Source: Chitinophagaceae bacterium
Lineage (GTDB): Bacteria; Bacteroidota; Bacteroidia; Chitinophagales; Chitinophagaceae
Direction: 5' to 3'
Assembly (NCBI GenBank): GCA_016710165.1
Contig: JADJLJ010000002.1
Location: forward strand, 518,501-582,500
DNA length: 64,000 bases
The notes under the pieces were generated by a model, which made no database searches, was not told the origin of the DNA, and saw only the letters and a program-made list of their open reading frames with translations. Positions 7,847 to 17,398 of this stretch are shown in pieces; the stretch's first letter is position 1; each line of letters begins with the position of its first letter. The translations under genes were made by a program, and so were the position numbers.

Positions 7847-8263
7847 TCATTCTATGGTGGCTATTACTTTTAATTCAATGGCTATTGGTGTGGGTAAACT
7901 TTTTACTTCTACGGTGGTGCGGCATGCCTGCACGGCTGTAAAATATTCCGCATAGATCTTATTATAAACAGGAAAATCCTTTTTCATGTTGGTAAGAAAA
8001 ACGGTCACATCCACCATTTTATCCCAACTGCTGCCACTGGCTTCCAGCACGGCTTTTACATTGGCAAAGCATTGATGACATTCGGCTGCAATATCGTACT
8101 TAATGATATTCCCATCTGCATCCTGCTCTAAACCCGGTATGGAATTATCTTTTGCACTCCGGCTGCCGATACCGGAAAGGAATAATAAGTTTCCTACACG
8201 CCGGGCATGGGGGTAGGCGCCTAATGGCTTTGCTGCTCCTTCTGTATTGATTATTTCACTCAT
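7847..8263 (-). CDS. RidA-family 2-aminomuconate deaminase (likely)
   Basis: A 138-aa RidA/YjgF-family protein. The conserved arginine lies in ACRTTVEV and the family glycine-rich LFLSGIGS strand is present. In bacterial kynurenine clusters a RidA-like enzyme (NbaF type) deaminates 2-aminomuconate to 4-oxalocrotonate; the position beside the semialdehyde dehydrogenase supports that role. A general imine deaminase (RidA) remains possible. It lies between the dehydrogenase gene and the inserted four-helix gene, with repeat arrays in both spacers. Confidence 0.85.
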   Translation of the reverse strand: MSEIINTEGAAKPLGAYPHARRVGNLLFLSGIGSRSAKDNSIPGLEQDADGNIIKYDIAAECHQCFANVKAVLEASGSSWDKMVDVTVFLTNMKKDFPVYNKIYAEYFTAVQACRTTVEVKSLPTPIAIELKVIATIE

Positions 8264-8265
8264 AA

Positions 8266-8345
8266 TATTTCGCCGCTAAGGCACAAAGCCGCAAAGAAAA
8301 TAAATAGTATCCAGCAAAACTTTGCGCCTCTGCGTCTTTGCGGTT
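8266..8345. repeat. TTTGCG/CTCTGCG inverted array
   Basis: The left arm has CGCTAAGGCACAAAGCCGC and the right arm CTTTGCGCCTCTGCGTC followed by TTTGCGG. They form an imperfect inverted repeat filling the spacer between the deaminase and dehydrogenase genes, and the dehydrogenase stop codon (8348-8350) is at its edge. A relative of the same family sits between gapA and pgk (55981-56042). Confidence 0.7.
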
Positions 8346-8347
8346 AA

Positions 8348-9805
8348 TTAAAATTGTATACAAACATTTTTAGACTCTGTAAAGAACCGCAATGCTTCCC
8401 ATCCGCCTTCTCTTCCAACCCCGCTGTCCTTCATTCCGCCAAAAGGGGTTCGCAGGTCCCGCACCAGCCAGCAGTTGATCCAGATGATACCACTCTGAAT
8501 TTTAGCTGCCACCAGGTTTGCCTTGCTGATATCCTGCGTCCAGACGGTTGCTGCCAGTCCATATTGCGTTGCATTGGCCAGTTGCAAAGCTTCTTCGGTT
8601 GTTTTAAAGGACTGCAGGGTAACCACCGGGCCGAAGATCTCATCGGTATTGGTCTTACAAGCCGGCCCGAGCCCTTCTATTATGGTCGGTTTAATGAAAT
8701 AGCCCCCGGCACATCTTCCTTCCGGCTTTACGGCATTTCCCCCGCATAATATTTTACCGCCTTCTACTTTTGCCAGGATGATGCAGTTCATTACTTTATC
8801 AAAATGGATATTACTTACTATTGCTCCCTGTTTGCTTTTCTCATCCAATGGGTCGCCAACGGTCAGCTGCTTTACTTTATGTACAAATTCAGTTTTGAAT
8901 TTTTCATAAACAGATTCTTCCACCAATATCCGGCTGCCGCATAAACAGATCTGCCCCTGGTTACTGAATGAGGAACGGATGGTTGTTTCCATCATCTTAT
9001 TCCAGTCGCAGTCGGCAAAAATGATGTTGGGATTTTTGCCACCCAACTCCAATGAAAGTTTTTTGAACATGGGGGCAGCAATGGATGCAATGCGTTCGCC
9101 CGCTCTTGTACTGCCGGTAAAGGAAATGGCTTTTATTTCCGGGTGTTTTACAATGGCTTCGCCGCAATGCTGTCCCAGGCCATGAACAATATTTAAAACA
9201 CCATCCGGCATGCCGGCTTCTTTGCAGATCCTGCCTAAGAGAAAAGCGGTTACGGGGGTGACTTCCGAGGGCTTGGCAATTACACAGTTACCTGCGGCCA
9301 ATGCCGGTGCGATTTTCCAGGTAAACAAATACAGGGGAAGGTTCCAGGGAGATATGCAGCCCACAATGCCGATTGGCTGGCGAAGGGTATAATTCACGGC
9401 CCTGTCTTCCATGGCGTGACTTTCGCTGGCAAAATGCATGATGCTGGTGGCAAAGAACCGGAAGTTGGAAGACGCTCTTGGAATATCAACCAGTTTACTC
9501 AGCCAAAGGGGTTTGCCATTGTCATTGGTCTCTGCCAGGGCCAGTGCATCCAGGTTCTCATCTATGAGGGAAGCGATCTTATTAAGGATATCAAACTTTT
9601 TTTCAACCGGCATCACACTCCAGGCCGGGAATGCTTTTTTGGCCGCTTTTACAGCGGCATCAATATCTTTTGAATTACTGTCGGGCACCTGGCCGTAAAC
9701 AGCCCCGGTGGCCGGGTTCACATTGTCAATGAAATTTCCGCTGAGGGGGCCAATGAAATTTCCCCCGATGAAATTTTCCAGGTGATAAGGAATATCCGGT
9801 TGCAT
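8348..9805 (-). CDS. 2-aminomuconate 6-semialdehyde dehydrogenase
   Basis: A 485-aa NAD-dependent aldehyde dehydrogenase. The catalytic Cys is in NQGQICLCGSR, the general-base Glu in LELGGKNPN, and the cofactor loop FTGSTRAGERIA is complete. Position in the kynurenine cluster assigns it to oxidation of 2-aminomuconate semialdehyde to 2-aminomuconate; the closely related 2-hydroxymuconate semialdehyde dehydrogenase cannot be excluded on sequence alone. It is the first gene of the minus-strand operon, divergent from the HAO gene across a spacer filled with a GGATRCC word array. Confidence 0.9.
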   Translation of the reverse strand: MQPDIPYHLENFIGGNFIGPLSGNFIDNVNPATGAVYGQVPDSNSKDIDAAVKAAKKAFPAWSVMPVEKKFDILNKIASLIDENLDALALAETNDNGKPLWLSKLVDIPRASSNFRFFATSIMHFASESHAMEDRAVNYTLRQPIGIVGCISPWNLPLYLFTWKIAPALAAGNCVIAKPSEVTPVTAFLLGRICKEAGMPDGVLNIVHGLGQHCGEAIVKHPEIKAISFTGSTRAGERIASIAAPMFKKLSLELGGKNPNIIFADCDWNKMMETTIRSSFSNQGQICLCGSRILVEESVYEKFKTEFVHKVKQLTVGDPLDEKSKQGAIVSNIHFDKVMNCIILAKVEGGKILCGGNAVKPEGRCAGGYFIKPTIIEGLGPACKTNTDEIFGPVVTLQSFKTTEEALQLANATQYGLAATVWTQDISKANLVAAKIQSGIIWINCWLVRDLRTPFGGMKDSGVGREGGWEALRFFTESKNVCIQF

Positions 9806-9829
9806 GGTTTAAAGGTAAAGAAAAGCTGG

Positions 9830-9957
9830 ATACCGGATGCCGGATGCTGGATGCCGGATGCCAAATGCCAGATCCAAGATCCAAGATCCAGGATGGAATC
9901 TGCATCCAGTATCCATTATCTGGTATCCGGTATCCGGTATCCCGCATCCCGGATCCT
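9830..9957. repeat. GGATRCC word array in divergent promoter region
   Basis: The left part repeats GGATACC/GGATGCC/GGATGCT; the middle repeats GATCCAA three times; the right part repeats the complement GGTATCC three times. The whole can fold into a long imperfect hairpin. It fills most of the 200-base spacer between the divergent dehydrogenase and HAO genes, leaving about 45 bases before the HAO start for a promoter. Confidence 0.8.
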
Positions 9958-10006
9958 GCCCTTCCTCCCAAAAAATAATTAACTTACAACTCTAAAAACT
10001 CTTGCT

Positions 10007-10531
10007 ATGGCAGTAACAGCCCCTTTTAACCTGAAAAAATGGATTGATGAACACCGTGACACGCTGAAACCCCCGGTAGGAAACCAGTGTGTATATAAAG
10101 ACGCCGAGAACTTCATTGTGATGGTGGTGGGCGGACCCAATGCCCGAAAGGATTACCACTATAATGAAAGCGAGGAACTGTATTACCAGGTAGAAGGTAA
10201 TATCGTTCTTAAGATCATTGATGATGGTGTGCCGAAAGACATACCTATTAATGAAGGAGATATGTTCCTGCTGCCACCCAAAACTCCCCATTCACCACAG
10301 CGTGGACCCAATACCGTAGGACTGGTGATTGAAAAAGTAAGGGAAACAGAAGAGGACGGATTTTTATGGTATTGTGAGAACTGTGGCAATAAATTATACG
10401 AAGAATACAAAGTGATCACCGATATCGTAAAACAGCTTCCGCCCGTGATGGAAGGGTTTTATAATGATGAACAAAAAAGGACCTGCAGTAAGTGTGGAAG
10501 TGTGATGGCGCCTCCGGTGAGAAAGGGTTAA
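10007..10531 (+). CDS. nbaC: 3-hydroxyanthranilate 3,4-dioxygenase
   Basis: A ring-cleaving cupin dioxygenase that turns 3-hydroxyanthranilate into 2-amino-3-carboxymuconate semialdehyde. The 174-aa protein has the Fe(II) ligands His51, Glu57 and His95, and substrate-binding Arg47 and Arg99. The C-terminal domain holds two CxxC pairs (Cys123/126 and Cys160/163), the rubredoxin-like metal site typical of bacterial HAO. It heads the plus-strand half of the kynurenine cluster. The stop codon starts a word array that runs to the ACMSD gene. Confidence 0.95.
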   Translation: MAVTAPFNLKKWIDEHRDTLKPPVGNQCVYKDAENFIVMVVGGPNARKDYHYNESEELYYQVEGNIVLKIIDDGVPKDIPINEGDMFLLPPKTPHSPQRGPNTVGLVIEKVRETEEDGFLWYCENCGNKLYEEYKVITDIVKQLPPVMEGFYNDEQKRTCSKCGSVMAPPVRKG

Positions 10532-10632
10532 TTAGTTAATCCGTATATCCGTTATCCGTATATCCGTTAGCCCGAGCATACGTTTAAACAGATTGACCAA
10601 TTAACGGATTAACGTATAAGCGCATTAACTGA
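10529..10632. repeat. CCGTATATCCGTTA word array
   Basis: Begins at the HAO stop codon with TTAGTTAATCCG, followed by two CCGTATATCCGTTA-like units. After a short central spacer come inverted words (TTAACGGATTAACGTATAAG). It occupies the whole spacer to the ACMSD ATG. Confidence 0.7.
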
Positions 10633-10637
10633 ATTAC

Positions 10638-11623
10638 ATGAAAATAGACATCCACACGCACATCATGCCCGGCAAAATGCCCAACTGGGTACAGAAGTTT
10701 GGCTATGGAGAATTCATTCACCTGGAACACCGCAACTGCAAAGCCTGTATGATGAAGGGCGATAAACTCTTTCGGGAAGTAGATGATAATTGTTTTGATG
10801 CGGAAATACGGTTGACAGAGATGGATGATACGGATGTGACCGTACAGGTGCTTTCCACCATTCCTGTTTTATTTAATTACTGGGCCAATGCAGAAGACGG
10901 GCAGGAAACCTCCCGTTTTTTTAATGACCATATTGCTGAAACCGTAACAAAAGGCCCGAAACGTTTTATCGGGATCGGAACGGTACCCTTGCAGGATGTG
11001 GACATGGCCATAAAAGAAATGGAACGATGTGTAAAAGAATTGAAGATGCCGGGGCTGGAGATCGGAACTAATATCAATGGCATCAATTTAAGCGATCCGC
11101 AATTCTTCCCGTTTTACGAAGCGGCTGAAAAACTCAGTTGTGCCTTATTTGTACATCCTGGGAGATGATGGGGGAGGCACAAATGCAGAAATACTGGCTG
11201 CCCTGGCTGGTGGGGATGCCGGCTGAAACTTCCCGGGCCATCTGTTCGATGATCTTTGGCGGGGTCTTTGAAAAATTTCCCAAACTGAGGGTGGCATTTG
11301 CACATGGAGGGGGTTCTTTTCCCATCAGCATCGGAAGGATCGAACATGGGTTTAATGTGCGGCCCGACCTGGTGGCGGTTGATAATTCAGTGAATCCAAG
11401 GGACTATATTGGTAAATTCTGGATAGACAGCCTGGTGCATGATGATAAAGCCATGCGTTATATCATCGATGTGATGGGGGAGGATAAGATATGCCTGGGA
11501 AGTGATTACCCGTTTCCCCTGGGAGAGCATCGCCCGGGGAAACTGATCGAAGAAATGGATCTTGCAGGTAGCCTTAAAGAAAAACTGCTGTTTAAGAATG
11601 CAAAGGATTGGCTGAATGCATAA
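10638..11623 (+). pseudogene. 2-amino-3-carboxymuconate semialdehyde decarboxylase, frameshifted
   Basis: An ACMSD-type amidohydrolase broken by one missing base. Reading 10638-11168 gives the N-terminal half with the zinc site HTH and ends LFVHPGR-stop. The second half, open through the junction to 11623, continues WEMMGEAQMQKYW with the later metal motifs FAHGGGS and LGSDYPFP. Adding one T after 11159 restores the expected LFVHPWEMMGE. The enzyme would decarboxylate the HAO product to 2-aminomuconate semialdehyde, diverting it from quinolinate. Both halves are otherwise perfectly conserved, so a consensus error is as likely as a real mutation. The type is set to pseudogene only because the given sequence is out of frame. 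Confidence 0.85.
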
Positions 11624-11635
11624 ACCTTACAGGTT

Positions 11636-12592
11636 TCAATTGAACAGATCCGGGTAATCACTGATGATCCCATCCACCCCCATCAGTTTATACTTTTCAA
11701 TTTCAGCTTTGGTATTAATGGTCCAGGGAATGACCTTGATATTTTGTGCATGACATTTTTCGATCAGTTCTTTTGTTACCAGTTTATAGCCCGGGCTGTA
11801 AATGGTTGGTATGAAGCCCAGGGCTTTTAACTGCTGTTCCATTGTCCGGGTATCAAGATCCTCAACCAGCATCGCTGTTTTTATCTTCGGGTAGTGCTGG
11901 TGTAGGTACTGCAATGTCCTGGGATCGAAGGACTGGATGATCACTTGTTCTTCCACCTGGTTTTCCCGGATCACGTTCATCAGCAGTTCCACAAACTCAG
12001 CCGGCGCCGGGTGATAGATATTATCCGTGACCGGCATTGTTTTGGTCTCAATATTATAATAGGGGAAGGGCCTTCTCCGGGTCGTCATTTCCTTTTTTAT
12101 TGCCTCAAAAACATTGGCCAGCAAAGGTTTAACCGCTTCCATTTTTTGCTGTTGCGGAAAACGGGGATGGGGTTTCAGGCCTACGTCAAAATTTTTGACA
12201 GCTTCATAATCCATTTTATATATGTTGTAATCCTTTTCTTCTTTTGCCGTAATGAAAGCACCGCCGGGTTTGGTGGTTATTTCATGATTGAAAAATGGCT
12301 CATGGGACAGGATCACCTGTTTGTCTTTTGTGATCACCACATCCATCTCCAGGGTGGTAACGCCCAGGCCAAGTGCATTGATCATGGCCGGGATGCTGTT
12401 TTCGGGCATTAAGCCACGACAGCCACGATGTCCTTGTTTATCAAAACCTGTTTGATCTGCCTGGTTGGGTTCTTTCATTTCGCTATTCACCGTTTTAACC
12501 TGCCGGGTGGATGTACAGGCAATGCAGAACAGGGCTGCCAAAAAAAGGATCACCTGTTTGCGGAGACCTGCTTGTGAAATACTGTCCTTCAT
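11636..12592 (-). CDS. Glycerophosphodiester phosphodiesterase lipoprotein
   Basis: A 318-aa GDPD-family enzyme hydrolysing glycerophosphodiesters to glycerol 3-phosphate and an alcohol. The start of the TIM barrel is GHRGCRGLMPENS with the catalytic His/Arg, followed by LEMDVVITKD (metal Glu/Asp) and LSHEPFF (second His). The N-terminus is a lipoprotein signal with a lipobox ending at Cys26 (LFCIAC), so it is anchored at the envelope. It converges with the ACMSD gene, 12 bases apart. A hairpin just upstream belongs to scpB. Confidence 0.9.
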   Translation of the reverse strand: MKDSISQAGLRKQVILFLAALFCIACTSTRQVKTVNSEMKEPNQADQTGFDKQGHRGCRGLMPENSIPAMINALGLGVTTLEMDVVITKDKQVILSHEPFFNHEITTKPGGAFITAKEEKDYNIYKMDYEAVKNFDVGLKPHPRFPQQQKMEAVKPLLANVFEAIKKEMTTRRRPFPYYNIETKTMPVTDNIYHPAPAEFVELLMNVIRENQVEEQVIIQSFDPRTLQYLHQHYPKIKTAMLVEDLDTRTMEQQLKALGFIPTIYSPGYKLVTKELIEKCHAQNIKVIPWTINTKAEIEKYKLMGVDGIISDYPDLFN

Positions 12593-12615
12593 TCATTAAA
12601 GTTAAACCAAAAAAT

Positions 12616-12641
12616 AAAGGCATGAACTGATTCATGCCTTT
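12616..12641 (-). terminator. Rho-independent terminator of scpB
   Basis: A perfect 11-bp stem, AAAGGCATGAA with TTCATGCCTTT, loop of four. On the minus strand it is followed by TTATTTTTTGG, a good T-tract. It is 21 bases past the scpB stop. Confidence 0.8.
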
Positions 12642-12662
12642 AAAGATATTCCTGAAAGGGGA

Positions 12663-13367
12663 TCAACCTTCCGCCTGTTCATTGGTATTGTTCTCGCCGG
12701 TCACTTCTTCCACGATCTCGCCGGTTTCGGTAACCGCCAGTACGGTTTCGCTTAGTTCTGTTATTTCAGCAGTGGCATTGTCTTCTGCTTCTTTAACATG
12801 GGTGGCCTGTACCAGTTCTTCCATCAGCACTTCTGATATTTTAGGCAGGTCCTCCGAACTGTTGATGCCGAAGTAGTCCATAAAGGATTTGGAAGTGGCA
12901 TAGATGAGTGGTTTGCCTACCGCATCTTCATTTCTGCCAGAGATGATCACCAGGTCTTTTTCCAGCAGTTTCTGTACAGCATAATCACAGTTCACGCCCC
13001 GGATGGCTTCGATCTCGCTTTTGGTGATGGGCTGTTTGTAAGCAATGATGGCCAGGGTTTCCAGTGAAGCAATGGAGAGGCGCTTTAAGAATTTATCGCC
13101 GTTCAGCTGGGCAACGGTCTTGTGGTATTCTTTTTTGGTAAGAAACTGCCATCCGCCGCCGATCTGTTTCAGTTCAAAGGCATAAAACTCAGAATCATAT
13201 TTCTCTGCAATTCCTTCAATGGCGGCATCCACCTGTTCCTGGGTGGCCCGGTCTTCAATAAAAGCAAGGGCGCTGTTTACCAGTTCAAGCAGTTCGGTAT
13301 TGTTCAACGGTTTATCGCTGGCAAATATCAGTGCTTCTATGTGAGGAATTATTTCTGAAAGTTCCAT
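12663..13367 (-). CDS. scpB: Segregation and condensation protein B
   Basis: ScpB is the winged-helix kleisin-associated subunit of the SMC-ScpAB condensin. The 234-aa protein has the paired winged-helix domains; the second includes LETLAIIAYKQPITKSEIEAIRGVNCD, of which the AYKQP and RGVN segments are highly conserved. A 60-residue acidic, low-complexity C-terminal tail (many E, T, V) follows residue 175, as in many Bacteroidota members. It ends in a strong terminator. scpA is not in the window. Confidence 0.93.
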   Translation of the reverse strand: MELSEIIPHIEALIFASDKPLNNTELLELVNSALAFIEDRATQEQVDAAIEGIAEKYDSEFYAFELKQIGGGWQFLTKKEYHKTVAQLNGDKFLKRLSIASLETLAIIAYKQPITKSEIEAIRGVNCDYAVQKLLEKDLVIISGRNEDAVGKPLIYATSKSFMDYFGINSSEDLPKISEVLMEELVQATHVKEAEDNATAEITELSETVLAVTETGEIVEEVTGENNTNEQAEG

Positions 13368-13376
13368 GGCCCCTAT

Positions 13377-13445
13377 CCCCTAAAGGGGTATCTGTTTTAG
13401 GTTATAAAAATTGTTTTCTGCCTTGTTCTCCGCCAACTGGCGGAG
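13377..13445. repeat. Two palindromic repeats between atpG and scpB
   Basis: CCCCTAAAGGGG at 13377-13388 and CTCCGCC-AACT-GGCGGAG at 13428-13445 (perfect 7-bp stem). The second is of the CTCCGCC family seen again at 58585-58602. They fill the 88-base spacer and could act as a terminator for atpG, but lack a T-tract. Confidence 0.6.
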
Positions 13446-13455
13446 ACAGGGGCGT

Positions 13456-14337
13456 TTAACCCTGTAATGCAGCAGCCCCGCTTACGATCTCTGTCAGTTC
13501 GGTTGTAATGGCTGCCTGCCGTGCACGGTTGTAACTTATCTTAAGTGTCTTCAGCAATTCATTGGCATTGTCGCTGGCCTTATCCATCGCGGTCATCCTT
13601 GCACCATGCTCACTGGCATTGCCGTCGAGGGTTGCTTTGAATAACTGGGTATTCAGGATCTTTGGCATCAGTTCAGCGATCAGGATGTCTTTGCCCGGCT
13701 CAAAAATAAAGTCGGCATTTTTCTGCCCTTCTGCCTTTGCCACTTTTTGTACCGGTAAAAATTGCTCAGCTACAAAACGCTGGGTGGCGGCATTCTTGAA
13801 TTCGCTGTAAACCAGTTCAACAGCATCCACTTCTTTATTGGCAAATGCATCCATGGCATGTTTGGCAGCGGCCTGTGCTTTTTCAAAGGTCAGCCCGTTT
13901 AAAATATCCCAGTAATTATTGATGACCCTGAAGTCAGTCTTGGAAAAATTCTCATAGCCCTTTTTGCCGATCGGTAATATGGTCACATTGCCTTTGGCAT
14001 GCTGGGCAGCATATTTTTCCTGGATGGTCTGTTTGGCCAGTTTGATGAGGTTACTGTTATAACCACCGCACAAACCCCGGTCGCTGGTAACCACAATGAT
14101 CATTACTTTTTCCACCGGCCGCTGGGCTGCCAGGGCCATGCTCACATCGCCTTCGCTGTTGCTGACAATATTGCTCAGCATTTCCTGTAATTTCCTGGCA
14201 TAGGGCCTCATCTGGGTAATGGCATCCTGGGCACGGCGGAGTTTGGCCGCACTCACCATTTTCATGGCTTTCGTGATCTGCTGCGTACTTTGAACACTCT
14301 TGATACGGTTACGAACCTCTTTTAATGCACCACTCAT
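13456..14337 (-). CDS. atpG: ATP synthase gamma subunit
   Basis: The central-stalk gamma subunit of F1Fo ATP synthase, 293 aa. The N-terminal helix (LKEVRNRIKSVQSTQQITKAM, conserved core RIKSV and ITKAMKMV) and the C-terminal helix with ATELTEIVSGA-like residues form the rotor coiled coil. The conserved TSDRGLCGGYN loop is present at about 90-100. No other atp gene is adjacent on either side, so the subunit genes are dispersed, or the rest lie outside the window. Confidence 0.96.
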   Translation of the reverse strand: MSGALKEVRNRIKSVQSTQQITKAMKMVSAAKLRRAQDAITQMRPYARKLQEMLSNIVSNSEGDVSMALAAQRPVEKVMIIVVTSDRGLCGGYNSNLIKLAKQTIQEKYAAQHAKGNVTILPIGKKGYENFSKTDFRVINNYWDILNGLTFEKAQAAAKHAMDAFANKEVDAVELVYSEFKNAATQRFVAEQFLPVQKVAKAEGQKNADFIFEPGKDILIAELMPKILNTQLFKATLDGNASEHGARMTAMDKASDNANELLKTLKISYNRARQAAITTELTEIVSGAAALQG

Positions 14338-14431
14338 AGTTATTCTGTCTGGTTAATTTAACGGCGGCAAAGGTAATAAAAAAGGGGTGTAAAAACCCCT
14401 CGAAAAATTATATTTATTCAGGTTTTGATCC

Positions 14432-17283
14432 CTAAAACTGGGGGGGAGCACCGGTAGGGGGGGCCATCCTCCTGAAATCAACGCCCCGGGTCTGAATGGG
14501 TTGCCCGGCAAACCGTTGCAGGCGGTACGTGAAAGTGGCAATGAAATACCGGGTAAGGCGGTTGGTACGGCTGTCAACAATGCTGTTGGCGGTCACACTG
14601 CGGTTGATATTGCTGTTTTGTTTGAAAAGGTCGAATGCCTCTATCCGGATGATGCCGTTCTTCTTTTTAAAGAGTTGTTTTTCCAGCGACGCATTCATGA
14701 TGGCCTGGTTGCGGCTCACATTGCTGGCCAGCCCGGAGTTGATGGTGTAATCAAAATCGTATTTCAGCACCAGCGTTTTGGTGATGTTGAGGTTGATGTT
14801 GCTGCTGAAGGTCCAGGCATTGCTCGATGAGTTTTGCAGGGTGGTAAGCGGTTTTCCCGATTTGTTCTTATACTTCACATCGTTCAGGTTGTAGTTAACG
14901 CCGGCGCCGAGTTCCAGTATCTCTTTGTAATTGTATTCAAAGGTAAAGCCCTGCCCGATCACCCAGTTGCTGCCGATGTTACGGATGCTGTCGATCAGGT
15001 TGATGTTGTGATTGTAATTTGCCGTACCCCTCAAAGACAACACATATTTCCTGTTTTTGTAAGGCCTTGAATACACATAAAAGCCAAGCAGGTTATAATA
15101 GCCATTCACATTTTCGGGAATGCTTAACTGTCGGCCTGCCCCTTTATTGATGGTATTGTTCACGATCTGGTTCCTGATGGTGCTGAAGGTAAAATTGGTG
15201 AATAATACCTTTCCGCTTATAAAATTGAAATTGTTATAGGAGAAGTTCAGGTTGTGGTTCATCGATGGTTTCAGGTTCGGGTTACCGGTGGTGATGCTTT
15301 GCTGGTTACTTACGTCCTGTACGGGCTGCAACTGGCTGAAACTTGGCTGGGTGGCATTCCCGTTATAGCTGAAGTTTAATGAACGGGTGCGGTTGAAATT
15401 ATACACAAACCGGGCAATGGGAAAAACATTGGCCCGGCGGATGGTCTGGTAGGCACTGTCCTTTGTTATTGAATTGCCCTGCAGGTTCACCGGCTGCACA
15501 CTGATGCCGATGGTGTAATTGTATTTCTTTTTGGTGGTACGCATGGAAACGCCGATGCGGTTGTTGTAAAAATCATTTTCATAATCATTGCTTAAAAAGC
15601 TGTTCAGTGTTTTTGTTTGGGTAGCTGAATCCACGTTATAGGTCTGCCGGTTGTTGCGGCTGTGACTCAGGTTATGCGAATAGCTGAGGTCGAGGCTGCG
15701 GTATTTGGTAAGTGGTTCAGAATACGTGAAACGTACCCCGTAGTTGTAGTTGTCGTTTTCCTGGTCGATGAACTGGAAACTGTTGCGTGGACCGATAAAG
15801 GGCGGGACATACTGGTAACTTAGATTGGTCACATCCTGCTCCGAATCATTATCCGAGGTTCCCAGGGTTAAACTGGTGGAGAAATTACGGCCACGCTTCC
15901 TGAATTTATGATTGTACAAAATGGTGGCTGCCAGGTTGGGTGCCTGCGAATTGGTCAGGTTCCTGTTGTTCCCGTCACTGGTCCTGGTTCCGTTGGTTGT
16001 TTCGAAGTAATCAAAAACGGTGTTGTTGTTGGCATCGCTGCCGCTGTAATTTATGCTGGGACTTATTTTCAGGTAATTGAATGAATCGACCTGGTATTCA
16101 AAATTGAAAGTGAAACGGTGTGAATTTCCTTTGGTGAGGTTGTTCACATCCTGGTTATTGATAAAACTGTTCGTTTCAAAAAAGTTCTGGGAAGACGTGT
16201 ATTGAACCTGGCTGGTATTCCGGTGATTGTAAGAATAGCTGCCGTACACACTGATCCGCTTGCTCCATTGGTCGCGGTAATTGAACCCGAATGAATTGGT
16301 GGTGGATATGCCGCTGTTGCTGCCTCCGCCAAAATTAGGGCTGTTGCCGCTTTGCATCATGCTGTTCATCTGGCCCATGCCACCCATATCACTCATAACG
16401 CTCATACCCTGGCGCATCATGCTGGTAGCCCCGCGGTTACCGCCTCCGCTGAAGTTGAAAAGCGATGTGTTCGTATTGTTGCTGTTAGCCAGTACAGATA
16501 TCTGTGTATTGTTCCGGAAATAATTTCCGTTCATGGATGCCTGGTATCTTTCTTCGGTTCCATACCCCCCGGTAACTCTTCCAAAAAATCCCCGGTTCTT
16601 GTCTTTCTTTATTTCGATGTTCAGGATCTTATCCGGGTCGCCGTCTTTGATGCCGCTTACCGTTGCCTGGTCACCGTAATCATCGATCACCTGTATCTTA
16701 TCAACAATATTAGCCGGCAGCTCCTTGGTGGCTGTTTTCACGTCGCCGCCAAAAAGTCCTTGCCATTCACTTTCACCCGGCTCACGGCTTTGCCCTGGGC
16801 GGTCACGTTCCCGTCTTTGTCAACCTGCCCACCGGGCAGTTTTTTCAGCAGGTCTTCCACCACGGCACCTTCTTTTACTTTGAAAGCATCGGCCCGGTAT
16901 TCAATGGTATCTTCCTTGACCACGATCGCCGGGGCCACTACGGTCACTTCACTCAGCAATTTGGCATCCTGCGCCAGCACAAAATTACCGGCATCAATGG
17001 TTTTTTCCTGTTTGCTTACGGGCACAAAACGGGCCACGGGCCAATAACCCAGGTGGCGGATGACGATGGAAAAATTGGAGGAAGGCACTACATCAAAACG
17101 GAACTGTCCTTTGTCATCTGTAAATGAATACGTGGTATCGGTGGGATTTGACTTCACCACCAAACCCACCACGGCATTCTCTATCGGCTTTTTTGAAGCA
17201 GAATCTATCAATGTTCCTTTTACCTGCGACCGGGCAGCAAAACCTGAAAGAACCACAAGGAAAGTGAGGTATAATTTACTCAT
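14432..17283 (-). pseudogene. CarboxypepD_reg/TonB-receptor-like beta-barrel protein, frameshifted
   Basis: One long outer-membrane protein gene split at a T-run. The N-terminal reading (from ATG 17283) has a signal peptide ending near AARSQ, a carboxypeptidase-regulatory-like beta domain and a plug-like segment VVEDLLKKLPGGQVDKDG. It ends after VNGKDFLAAT. The second reading, down to 14432, resumes with VKTATKELPANIV and continues through a plug-like segment into an aromatic-rich barrel of about 700 residues. The coding strand has five T's at 16751-16755 where six would give VNGKDFFGGDVKTATKEL. Total product would be about 950 aa. Such proteins are SusC-independent barrels, probably for export or uptake; the substrate is unknown. 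Confidence 0.8.
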
Positions 17284-17398
17284 AAACAAAGTTGATATAC
17301 GAACTAATTCGTGTAAAAATAACCTAGAAAACCTATCACCCGAACTTATTTTGATGAATGGTTTATGTTTTGAGGATTTATTAACAGAAATGACGGCT

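Noticed and set aside
16738..16741. Second receptor open frame as a separate gene
   Set aside because: Its only early start is a GTG inside the frame-break zone, and the encoded protein lacks a signal peptide, so the two frames belong to one gene.
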